Positions 1 through 6,838 of a stretch of DNA of 28,325 nucleotides are shown here, piece by piece. Position numbers and translations under genes: made by a program. Under the pieces are notes generated by a model, which was not told where the DNA came from, did not search any database, and worked only from the letters and a program-made list of their open reading frames with translations. The stretch lies in the NCBI GenBank assembly GCA_012841565.1, contig DUUM01000111.1, forward strand, positions 1 to 28,325, read 5' to 3'. The number at the start of each line of letters is the position of its first letter. The first letter of the stretch is position 1. The stretch comes from Candidatus Epulonipiscium sp. (lineage in GTDB: Bacteria > Bacillota_A > Clostridia > Lachnospirales > Cellulosilyticaceae).

Positions 1-109
1 ACTTATTCACCTTGGGTTCAGCATAAAAGATATACATAAATTTATATATCATGTAGGCCATAAAGAGATTACCCATTGTATATACAATGTCATAAAGATG
101 GATATTCAT
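1..109 (-). CDS. Sensor kinase of the agr locus, N-terminal fragment
   Basis: An open frame starts at ATG 109-107 and runs off the left edge, giving 36 residues beginning MNIHLYDIVYTMGNLFMAYM. GGAGGAGTAGG lies directly upstream, and only 10 bases separate this start from the stop of the response regulator, so the two genes are co-transcribed. The visible part is hydrophobic and fits the first membrane segment of an AgrC-like receptor kinase. No kinase domain is inside the window. The identity therefore rests on position, next to a LytTR regulator, agrB and agrD, and not on a diagnostic motif. If correct, the protein would bind the exported cyclic peptide and phosphorylate the neighbouring regulator. 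Confidence 0.6.
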   Translation of the reverse strand, partial: MNIHLYDIVYTMGNLFMAYMIYKFMYIFYAEPKVNK

Positions 110-119
110 CCTACTCCTC

Positions 120-827
120 CTATTCTTCATTCACCTGTATTTCTCTTATTTCTTTTCTCCTTGATTGACTAATGGGCAATACATCTCCATTTGACATCAC
201 AATTTCATCATATCTAAACACACTTACATGGTTGTAGTTAATTAAGTATGAACGGTGTATTCTTACAAACTGGTAGTTAAAAACAACAGCAAGAATTTCT
301 TCCATACTACTATAAAAACAATCTTCTTTATCCATTAGCACCATTTTTATTTCTCTGTTGACACTTTCAAAATAAATAATATCTTGGGCAGGTACTTTGA
401 ACCTATCCTTGCCTTTATTATATTTGAAAAAACCCACGGCCTTTTTTGAACGAGCAATGGCTAGATTTAAATCCTCTATTATAATGTTGGGGCTAATGGG
501 CTTGGGAATAAAATGCAGCGGTTGAACATCAAAAAGCTGACGGTCGTAGTCATCCTTGCCCGATATATATACAATCTCAGTTATGTAATCCTTTATTACT
601 TTTCTTATTCGTCTTCCAACCTCAATGCCGTTTATGTTACCCATCTCAATGTCTAGGTAAATCAAATCAAACTGATTTATCTGTTCTATGTAATTTAGCA
701 ATGTTTCACCCGAATAAAACACTTCAATATCTATTTTTAAATAACTTTTTGCGCTATATTTTAAAATAATATGTTCAATTTGAGAGCATATTGATTTATC
801 ATTATCGCATATAGCAATCTTAAACAT
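120..827 (-). CDS. LytTR-family response regulator (AgrA-like)
   Basis: The product has 235 residues. Residues 1-120 form a receiver domain with the acidic pocket around D8-D10 and the phosphoacceptor D59 in DLIYLDIEMG; residues 130-235 form a LytTR DNA-binding domain with the typical RIHRSYLIN signature. This family of regulators binds pairs of direct repeats about two helical turns apart, and two such pairs occur upstream of agrD and of the sigma gene. The ATG at 827 follows AGGGGGTG. A promoter (TTGAAC, 17 bases, TAGAAT) and a leader hairpin precede it, so it has its own transcription start separate from agrDB. The family assignment is firm; the regulatory target assignment is inferred. 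Confidence 0.93.
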   Translation of the reverse strand: MFKIAICDNDKSICSQIEHIILKYSAKSYLKIDIEVFYSGETLLNYIEQINQFDLIYLDIEMGNINGIEVGRRIRKVIKDYITEIVYISGKDDYDRQLFDVQPLHFIPKPISPNIIIEDLNLAIARSKKAVGFFKYNKGKDRFKVPAQDIIYFESVNREIKMVLMDKEDCFYSSMEEILAVVFNYQFVRIHRSYLINYNHVSVFRYDEIVMSNGDVLPISQSRRKEIREIQVNEE

Positions 828-848
828 TTTAAAAACACCCCCTAAAAA

Positions 849-887
849 ACAAATTAGATAGTTGTTGGATCCCTATGTCTAATTTGT
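849..887 (-). promoter_or_regulatory. Leader hairpin with U-tract upstream of the response regulator
   Basis: On the minus strand a 10-base arm ACAAATTAGA is mirrored by TCTAATTTGT, extended by a further TAG/CTA pairing past a two-base bulge, and followed at once by TTTTTT and then the AGGGGGTG ribosome binding site. The layout resembles a weak intrinsic terminator or attenuator in the 5' leader. It could also be an operator palindrome. The stem is AT-rich, so termination, if any, would be partial. Confidence 0.5.
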
Positions 888-910
888 AATCCTTTTAATA
901 TTCTAAACTA

Positions 911-939
911 ATTCTACCTGTATTTTTATCAATGTTCAA
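911..939 (-). promoter_or_regulatory. Promoter of the response regulator/sensor kinase operon
   Basis: On the minus strand TTGAAC (939-934) is separated by 17 bases from TAGAAT (916-911), a good housekeeping-sigma match. Unlike the agrD and sigma-gene promoters, it has a recognisable -35 and no 22-bp direct repeats, which suggests basal rather than autoinduced expression of the two-component system. Confidence 0.6.
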
Positions 940-967
940 CTTAAATTTTAAAAAAGAACCTTCTGGC

Positions 968-992
968 TTTAAGTTTTACAATAAAACTTAAA
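968..992. repeat. Perfect 11-bp inverted repeat after agrB
   Basis: TTTAAGTTTTA and TAAAACTTAAA flank a three-base centre (CAA). It lies between the agrB stop and the promoter of the response regulator. It has few GC pairs and no clean U-tract, so it may be a weak 3' stem-loop of the agrDB transcript or a protein site. It is listed as structure only. Confidence 0.4.
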
Positions 993-1038
993 ACTAACCT
1001 GAAAGTCCTCATAGAATAGAATATTATTAGTTTTATTT

Positions 1039-1614
1039 TTAAATTTTTCTCTTAATCAAATTCTTGATTTTACCCAACATGAGCATAATAGATAGTGTTC
1101 CTAATGATACACTTATACAAATTGAGATTTGTTTCAAACTAATAACCCAAAATAACACAGTCAATCCAATCAAAATACTAAGTATAATGTTTGTTCTCTT
1201 TTTATAAACAGTTTGTTCTACATCGTCTAAAGGTTTATTGCCATCCTCTACAGGCGCTAACACGAAAATAATTATACTTGCAATTGTCATTATGATGAAG
1301 CAAATAAAATTATTCCAAAGAATATGTTTTATTAACCAAAGCACTGCTACCATCATAAATACTGAAAACAAGTAACATCTAAGCTGTGTTTTTGCATGAT
1401 AACCACCTGCATAAGGACGCAACACACCATAAGCGAGTATGAAAATTATACTTTCCCAAGTCATATTAAAGACGAAACCAATTGCTATAATTGTAATAAA
1501 GCTGTATATCAAAATTATCATTTGTTTAAATCCAAAAGAATAAAGCTCTTTATCTTCGTCTTCTATAATATTACAATCCACAAGCTGTTTAGTCAGTTTT
1601 TCTATACCTATCAT
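1039..1614 (-). CDS. agrB: AgrB-type membrane peptidase processing the autoinducer precursor
   Basis: The protein has 191 residues, a normal AgrB length. The diagnostic motif is RPYAGGYHAKTQLRC at residues 66-80, with the catalytic pair H73 and C80 spaced as in Staphylococcus AgrB. Several hydrophobic segments follow. AgrB cuts the C-terminal tail from AgrD and forms the thiolactone ring in the membrane. The ATG shares one base with the stop codon of the AgrD gene, so the two are translationally coupled. No downstream gene follows closely; the two-component genes have their own promoter about 100 bases on. The assignment is secure from the motif and from the adjacent precursor gene. Confidence 0.95.
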   Translation of the reverse strand: MIGIEKLTKQLVDCNIIEDEDKELYSFGFKQMIILIYSFITIIAIGFVFNMTWESIIFILAYGVLRPYAGGYHAKTQLRCYLFSVFMMVAVLWLIKHILWNNFICFIIMTIASIIIFVLAPVEDGNKPLDDVEQTVYKKRTNIILSILIGLTVLFWVISLKQISICISVSLGTLSIMLMLGKIKNLIKRKI

Positions 1615-1757
1615 TAGAATTTACGTAACTTCTTTGCGCCATCTGGCAACTTAGGCTGATGTACAAGTAACATACAAGCAGAGTTAACACTCTTAGCTGT
1701 AACCATTAATGCCGTATTCGCAAGCGCTTTACCACACTTCATTTTTAAGCTTTTCAT
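1614..1757 (-). CDS. agrD: AgrD-type cyclic lactone autoinducer precursor (47 aa)
   Basis: This small gene begins at ATG 1757-1755 after AAGGGGG and ends in TAA 1616-1614, overlapping the agrB start by one base. The 47-residue product begins MKSLKMKCGKALANTALMVT, an amphipathic basic leader. It continues with NSACMLLVHQPKLPDG and a basic tail AKKLRKF. The layout matches clostridial AgrD peptides, which have a Cys ahead of a short hydrophobic stretch and then a QPK-x-P charged tail. By analogy the mature signal would be a five-residue thiolactone ring from C28 to V32, perhaps with a short SA-type N-terminal extension. The exact ends are inference. It is driven by a promoter carrying LytTR-type direct repeats. 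Confidence 0.9.
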   Translation of the reverse strand: MKSLKMKCGKALANTALMVTAKSVNSACMLLVHQPKLPDGAKKLRKF

Positions 1758-1810
1758 AACTAAAACCCCCTTTGTTTTAATATTGTTTTAATATTGCTTT
1801 GATATGCTTA

Positions 1811-1876
1811 ATTATACATAATTTACCTCTTTATACGACTAAATGTAATGAGTTATATGGTTAGATGTAGTGAACT
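1811..1876 (-). promoter_or_regulatory. agrDB promoter with paired 22-bp LytTR-type direct repeats
   Basis: Two tandem 22-bp units occupy 1876-1855 and 1854-1833 on the minus strand. They share the core YTCAYTACATYWA, with AGTTCACTACATCTAA in the first and AACTCATTACATTTAG in the second. Sixteen bases after the second unit lies TATAAT (1816-1811). The -35 position reads GTCGTA and is not recognisable, as expected for an activator-dependent promoter. The predicted start near 1804 leaves about 47 bases before agrD. AGTTCAC fits the published LytTR half-site core (A/C)GTTN(A/G)(T/G). The binding protein is inferred to be the response regulator at 120-827. Confidence 0.75.
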
Positions 1877-1926
1877 AAAGTTTTTTATATATAATTTACA
1901 AACTTATCTACAATTTATGATTTTAT

Positions 1927-2664
1927 TTATCCTGCTTGTTGTGTATGTTTGAGTTCTTTTGAATAATTCGGTTTGTGTAATGGCTCAATATTCTCATAGT
2001 CTTTTGTTTCTTCAATAATAGCTTTCTGGCATGCACTTTTCATACAATCATGATGGATCCTTGAATTTTCTAATCCCATAAATCCACATAAGGCTTTTTG
2101 TACATATATTAATTTACTTATTGAATTTTCTATCTCTAATGTCGTATCTATTTCATGAGGTGTGCTATTAAAACAATATCCCAAAAAGAGGATATTCCGA
2201 TACTCTAATGGTAATAAAGATATTTTTCGTGCCAATTGCTTGATCTGCTCAACGGATAACGGTTGATATCTAATATTATTAAGGCAAGAACTCAACTTCT
2301 CTTGATTTACTATTTTTAAATATTCTTCTTCAATTGTGTGGTCACCATCTCTATGATTGAAATAATCTCCATTTTTCATGTGTGTAATTTGTGTGCGTTT
2401 CCTTATCATCTTTACTATTTCATTTTTCAATATTATAAAGCAGTAGGGTTCTATTTGCTCATATGACAAAGTATAAATTTTGTCAGCACTGTCCATAATG
2501 GCCAAAAACGTTTGTGCTACTGCTTCCTCTGCATCTAGCCTATTTCTTAATATATTGAAAGACATATTATACATTTTCACATTTGTTTCCGAAAAAATGT
2601 TATTCGTAAAATCTATTTCCTCATCTGTCATTGCGTCGAATAGTATAAGTATCAAATTTTTCAT
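1927..2664 (-). CDS. ECF-like RNA polymerase sigma factor under predicted Agr control
   Basis: The protein has 245 residues. Residues about 16-95 read as sigma region 2 (KMYNMSFNILRNRLDAEEAV, then YCFIILKNEIVKMIRKR), and residues about 137-196 as region 4 (LPLEYRNILFLGYCFNSTPHEI). A tail of about 48 residues follows, containing HHDCMKSAC, which is unusual for the family. No anti-sigma gene adjoins it. AGGAG touches the ATG at 2664 with no spacer. A TTG at codon 4 (position 2655) is nine bases from AGGAG and may be the true start; M12 is a third choice. The gene has its own promoter, with the same repeats as agrD. Sigma identity is likely, although region 4 is divergent. Confidence 0.8.
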   Translation of the reverse strand: MKNLILILFDAMTDEEIDFTNNIFSETNVKMYNMSFNILRNRLDAEEAVAQTFLAIMDSADKIYTLSYEQIEPYCFIILKNEIVKMIRKRTQITHMKNGDYFNHRDGDHTIEEEYLKIVNQEKLSSCLNNIRYQPLSVEQIKQLARKISLLPLEYRNILFLGYCFNSTPHEIDTTLEIENSISKLIYVQKALCGFMGLENSRIHHDCMKSACQKAIIEETKDYENIEPLHKPNYSKELKHTQQAG

Positions 2665-2791
2665 CTCCTATATCTTTTTATGTAACCTGTAAGTTCTTAC
2701 AATAGAATTCCCTTAACAATTTAATTGCAAAATCTTTCAACTCCCTTTTATTTTTATATTAATTTTATACACTCAATTATGCTCACTTTAT

Positions 2792-2857
2792 ATTATATAT
2801 ATTTTGTCTATTTATGCGGTTTAATGTAGTGAGTTATGTTGTTTAATGTAATGAACT
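2792..2857 (-). promoter_or_regulatory. Sigma-gene promoter with the same paired 22-bp direct repeats
   Basis: Two tandem 22-bp units lie at 2857-2836 (AGTTCATTACATTAAAC) and 2835-2814 (AACTCACTACATTAAAC) on the minus strand, followed after 16 bases by TATAAT (2797-2792). Spacing within the pair and from the pair to the -10 box is identical, base for base, to the agrD promoter. The -35 position reads ACCGCA, again not recognisable. The predicted leader is about 120 bases. The shared architecture implies the same LytTR activator. Confidence 0.75.
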
Positions 2858-2883
2858 AAGATTTTGGTGCACATAAAGAACTT

Positions 2884-4263
2884 TTACCATTCCTGAGTGT
2901 TACTATCCGTTATAGTTGCTTTTTTCCAGTTCTCTTTCCTATAAACAAGATACCCATAAATACAGATAATCAAATTACTAATACCCATAGAAAACCATAT
3001 TCCTTTTGAACCTATAGTTGTAAAATATTTTAATAATAAAATCATAGGTAACCTAACAAACCATAACCGTCCAATTTCCATATGCATAGAATATTTTGTA
3101 TCTCCAGTTCCTTCGAATATACCTTTAAGAATGCTAAATACCCCCATAAGCGGCATAAATAGAGATATATATTTCAGATACTCTATTGATTGTATAATTA
3201 CCTTATGATCATCCCTAGACCTAACAAAGAAATAAATAACAGGCGTGTTATGTATAAATAACAATACTGATCCTACTATGGAAAAAATTAAAGTTACATG
3301 CATGGCCTTTTTAAAAGCTTCTCGCACCCGCTCTGTTTGCCCACATCCTAGATTTTGACCTGCAATAGAGGTCAAGGACTCCCCAATCCCCATAGATGGT
3401 TGCATAATTAAAGATGTTATTTTATTGACCATCCCAAAGGCTGCAATAGTTGCTACACCATAAGATGCAATAAAAATATTTAGGACCATAAATCCCATAG
3501 CTGAGCCTGATTGCCCCACTGATGATGGTAAAGCAATCTTTATAATTTTTTTTATATTTTCTTTATCAAATCTAAATTTTCGAAAAGAAAGCTTGATATT
3601 TCCTTTGGAATTTATAAGTAGTATCATTCCAACAAAAGTAAGTAAAGCTTTTGAAATAATTGTTGCTACCGCAGCACCACCTATTCCCATATTAAAGGTG
3701 AATATAAAAATCGGATCAAGCACAGCATTAAGTATCCCACTAATACCACCAAGCACTGTAGGCATAATAGTATTTCCCTGGGAGTTCATAATGGCATTAT
3801 AATTAAATATAAAAAAGGTAAAAGGTAAATCTAAAAATGTAAGCCTAAGGTATATTTCGCCATAATAGGCAATTTCATCTTTTGCTCCCATTAACTTTAC
3901 AACCCAAGGAGTGGATAAATACCCTATAGCCGTAAAACATATGGCTGCTAAAAAAGAAATGACAACAAATTGGCTTGCATATTCATTTGCTTCTTTATAT
4001 TTAGAGGCTCCAATAAACTGGGCTAAAAGGGAAGTTCCCGCTATTGAAAGCCCTATTCCTAAAGATGTAAATAAAAAGTTAACGGGCCATACAAATGATG
4101 TTGCAGCAAATTCGGCTGATCCTAATTTGCTAATCCACATGGCATCTACTAAGTTATATAATGTTTGAATTAAATTGTTTAGCATAATGGGGAGTGCTAG
4201 TGTAAGGATTACCTTATACATATTACCCTTAAGTATTAATTCTCTTCGCTGATTTGTCTCCAT
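2884..4263 (-). CDS. MATE family multidrug/small-molecule efflux protein
   Basis: The protein has 459 residues and about 12 hydrophobic segments, the normal size of MATE transporters. The N-terminal half begins with a typical LILKGNMYKVILTLALPIML stretch followed by NNLIQTLYNLVDAMWISKLG, and a second homologous half starts near residue 230 (IKIALPSSVGQS). Members export cationic drugs or metabolites using Na+ or H+ gradients; the substrate here cannot be told. The ATG follows GGAGG. The gene ends just upstream of the sigma-gene promoter repeats with no obvious terminator, so read-through into the quorum locus is possible. Confidence 0.93.
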   Translation of the reverse strand: METNQRRELILKGNMYKVILTLALPIMLNNLIQTLYNLVDAMWISKLGSAEFAATSFVWPVNFLFTSLGIGLSIAGTSLLAQFIGASKYKEANEYASQFVVISFLAAICFTAIGYLSTPWVVKLMGAKDEIAYYGEIYLRLTFLDLPFTFFIFNYNAIMNSQGNTIMPTVLGGISGILNAVLDPIFIFTFNMGIGGAAVATIISKALLTFVGMILLINSKGNIKLSFRKFRFDKENIKKIIKIALPSSVGQSGSAMGFMVLNIFIASYGVATIAAFGMVNKITSLIMQPSMGIGESLTSIAGQNLGCGQTERVREAFKKAMHVTLIFSIVGSVLLFIHNTPVIYFFVRSRDDHKVIIQSIEYLKYISLFMPLMGVFSILKGIFEGTGDTKYSMHMEIGRLWFVRLPMILLLKYFTTIGSKGIWFSMGISNLIICIYGYLVYRKENWKKATITDSNTQEW

Positions 4264-4297
4264 ATTTTTTCCTCCATTATATTTTACAGATTTCTAC

Positions 4298-4306
4298 ATT
4301 ATACCA
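4298..4306 (-). promoter_or_regulatory. Extended -10 promoter of the MATE gene
   Basis: TGGTATAAT (4306-4298, minus strand) is a TGn-extended -10 box about 35 bases before the MATE start. The -35 region (TTCATT at 17 bases) is weak, which is usual for extended -10 promoters. Confidence 0.45.
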
Positions 4307-4324
4307 CTTTTAACGACATTAATG

Positions 4325-4357
4325 AAAAAAATAGAAAGAGATTAATATCTCCTTCTA
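4325..4357 (-). terminator. Intrinsic terminator of the MBOAT/SGNH operon
   Basis: On the minus strand TAGAAGGAGAT pairs with ATCTCTTTCTA (11 pairs, one G-U) around a four-base loop and is followed by seven T. It lies 11 bases past the stop of the SGNH gene. Confidence 0.85.
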
Positions 4358-4367
4358 ATAGATAGTA

Positions 4368-5300
4368 TTATTCTATGTCTTCCAATATTATCTTGGTAAA
4401 AAGCTTTGCTCCAGTTACATTGAGGTGACTAGAATCAAAGAAATACTCAGTATTATTAATAAATCTCTCATCATGAGAATAATCCAGATATCTAACACCT
4501 GGATATTTATCTAACACACTACTAATACTATTCTCGAAATCATTGTAAAATATCTCAGAAAAATGTTCACTATAATATTTAGTAACAGGTGTTGTTATCA
4601 TAATAGGTATTATATTGTTATCTAGACATTTTTGTATTATATCTTCTACAATTAGTATGTTTTCGTCCTTGACCGCCTGCCCCTTTTCTATAAAGTCATG
4701 ATGTGTTTCAGCCGTTTTCTTAGATTCTTCTCGCATCTTTTCCTGAGGTATTGTATAATCCATCTTGTCCTGTTCATACCAAGGTTTATATTCTTTCTCA
4801 TCCTCTACAACTATATATTTAATGTTAGATTCCGCTGTTAATAGGGGCAGAACACCATATTTTAAATAATCACTAAGCGTCAGTTGTTTAATATCCCTAG
4901 GTCCTAAAATCTTATAGTACACTTTGTTATATTTTTGAAAGTTCTCATCCTTATCATCATACCCTAGATAAAAACTTATATACGAGATTGGAATAAACAA
5001 AGTAGATCCTTCTTTAAAATTCTCTATATACTTGTCCAAAATCTTATTATCGTAATGTAATCTTTGGGCAGGCAGAGCGAAATTAAAGCTCGTTCTTTCT
5101 ACATCATCAAATAAAAAAGCATATTGAGCATGAGAGGTGCCTAGGTTAGCCACTTCTATTTCCATTGGAACATGATCAAATTTTTCCGTTGCATTTGCAG
5201 ATTTATATCTGTCTGTATTGATATATAAGTTATTGATGCCTCCTAAAGTCAAAATTAATATCACCAAAAACACCATGCTTTTTTTTATAAGCTCTGTCAT
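4368..5300 (-). CDS. SGNH-like acyltransferase/hydrolase partner of MBOAT (DltD/AlgJ-like)
   Basis: The 310-residue protein starts with a single hydrophobic anchor (residues about 8-25) and is otherwise soluble, so it should face the outside. S56 in NLGTSHA is the likely nucleophile of block I, and D289 and H292 in DSSHLN form the rest of the SGNH triad. It follows the MBOAT gene after 18 bases in the same operon. Known pairs of this kind (AlgI-AlgJ/X, PatA-PatB, DltB-DltD) move acyl groups through the membrane protein onto a cell-surface polymer through the SGNH partner. The acceptor here is unknown. The fold call rests on the three motif residues and on context. Confidence 0.75.
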   Translation of the reverse strand: MTELIKKSMVFLVILILTLGGINNLYINTDRYKSANATEKFDHVPMEIEVANLGTSHAQYAFLFDDVERTSFNFALPAQRLHYDNKILDKYIENFKEGSTLFIPISYISFYLGYDDKDENFQKYNKVYYKILGPRDIKQLTLSDYLKYGVLPLLTAESNIKYIVVEDEKEYKPWYEQDKMDYTIPQEKMREESKKTAETHHDFIEKGQAVKDENILIVEDIIQKCLDNNIIPIMITTPVTKYYSEHFSEIFYNDFENSISSVLDKYPGVRYLDYSHDERFINNTEYFFDSSHLNVTGAKLFTKIILEDIE

Positions 5301-5318
5301 TACCTTATCACCTCAATA

Positions 5319-6770
5319 TTAAAACTGGAAATAAATAAATTCCTGTGATCCAAAACTACCAAAAATCATTATCCACATGATCAAAATATAATATAATAGC
5401 CATCTTACTATCATTGGTTTGGTCTCTATAAGTGCTCTAATACTTATCTTTTCCTGTATTAAATGTCCGAGTTCCATTACTCCTATAGATATAATAGCGA
5501 GTTTAAGCTGAAAACTATCTAGCCCTAATAATAACGCTTGATCATATAGGTTTTCAAAACTACCAACAAACATGTTTTTTATAACATATATAGCTTCAGT
5601 AATACTGTTGGCTCTAAAGAATATCCAGCTAAAACATACTAACGTAAACGTTATCATGACTTGAATTAACTTATGTAAAAACGGAAGTTTATCTAATTTA
5701 ATTAGCCTTACAAACCTTTCTCTCATATTACGAGTCGATATACCAATAATCTGATATAAGCCATGCAAAGCGCCCCAAGCTACAAAGGTCCAGTTAGCAC
5801 CATGCCATAAACCAGATACTAAAAATGTTATCAGTAAATTATAATACCATCTCCACTTTACAACCCTGTTTCCGCCTAAAGGAATATACACATAATCCAT
5901 AAACCACGTTGATAATGATACATGCCATCTTTTCCAAAATTCGGATATTGATCTAGAAAAATAAGGTCTCTTAAAGTTTTCCATAAGTCTAAAGCCCATA
6001 ACTTGAGCTGATCCTATGGCCATATCTGAATACCCTGAGAAATCACAGTATATCTGAAATGCGAATAATAGGGTGGCAAAAATCAAAGGAAACCCCGTAT
6101 ACGTGTAAACATCATTATATACCACATTGACTAACACCGATACTCTATCTGCTATAACTACCTTTTTGAACAATCCCCAAGCCATTAACTTAAGTCCATT
6201 CGTAACTAATTTATAATCAAAATCATGATGCTCCCTAAATTGTGGTAAGAGGTTTTCTGATCTTTCTATAGGCCCGGCTACTAACTGAGGAAAAAACGTT
6301 ACATATAAAGCAAATATCCCAAGATGTTTCTCTGGCCTTATAGTGCCCCTATAAATATCTATGGAATAACTTAGGGTTTGAAAAGTATAGAACGATATAC
6401 CCATGGGTAACAACAGCTTAAATTGAGGCAGATAGAATGGTAGATTTAAGTATTCAAGTACCGTTTTTGCTGAACCATTAAAAAAATTAAAATATTTAAA
6501 AAGAAATAATAAAAACAAGTTTGACACTAAAGTTAGCATCAAGTATTTCTTCCTTTTTAAATCATCATTCGTTTTTCCCATCATCAGGCCTACAAAATAA
6601 TTTATTACAGTTGAAAATATAATCAGTAAAATATAGACAGGTTTCCAAGCCATATAAAAATAATAACTACTGGCTAATAATACAACCCATCTAAATCTAT
6701 AGGGCATCAAAAAATATAAACCTACTACTATAGGAAAAAATATCATATATTGTAAACTATTAAAGATCAT
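5319..6770 (-). CDS. MBOAT family membrane O-acyltransferase (AlgI/PatA-like)
   Basis: The protein has 483 residues with many membrane segments. Family motifs are clear: the start IFNSLQYMIFFPIVVGLYF, the PQLVAGPIER segment near residues 161-170, YCDFSGYSDMAIG near 241-253, FWKRWHVSLSTW near 278-290, and the catalytic-histidine stretch WHGANWTFVAWGALHG with H323 and H336. These enzymes pass acetyl or similar groups from the cytoplasm across the membrane. The ATG follows AGGTGA. With the SGNH protein downstream it makes a two-gene polysaccharide or peptidoglycan O-acylation unit ending in an intrinsic terminator. The exact polymer cannot be read from the sequence. Confidence 0.93.
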   Translation of the reverse strand: MIFNSLQYMIFFPIVVGLYFLMPYRFRWVVLLASSYYFYMAWKPVYILLIIFSTVINYFVGLMMGKTNDDLKRKKYLMLTLVSNLFLLFLFKYFNFFNGSAKTVLEYLNLPFYLPQFKLLLPMGISFYTFQTLSYSIDIYRGTIRPEKHLGIFALYVTFFPQLVAGPIERSENLLPQFREHHDFDYKLVTNGLKLMAWGLFKKVVIADRVSVLVNVVYNDVYTYTGFPLIFATLLFAFQIYCDFSGYSDMAIGSAQVMGFRLMENFKRPYFSRSISEFWKRWHVSLSTWFMDYVYIPLGGNRVVKWRWYYNLLITFLVSGLWHGANWTFVAWGALHGLYQIIGISTRNMRERFVRLIKLDKLPFLHKLIQVMITFTLVCFSWIFFRANSITEAIYVIKNMFVGSFENLYDQALLLGLDSFQLKLAIISIGVMELGHLIQEKISIRALIETKPMIVRWLLYYILIMWIMIFGSFGSQEFIYFQF

Positions 6771-6838
6771 TCGTTTTTCACCTACTTCTGCAGTGCATCA
6801 CCACTACTGTATTAACTACCTTAATATTATTATTATAC

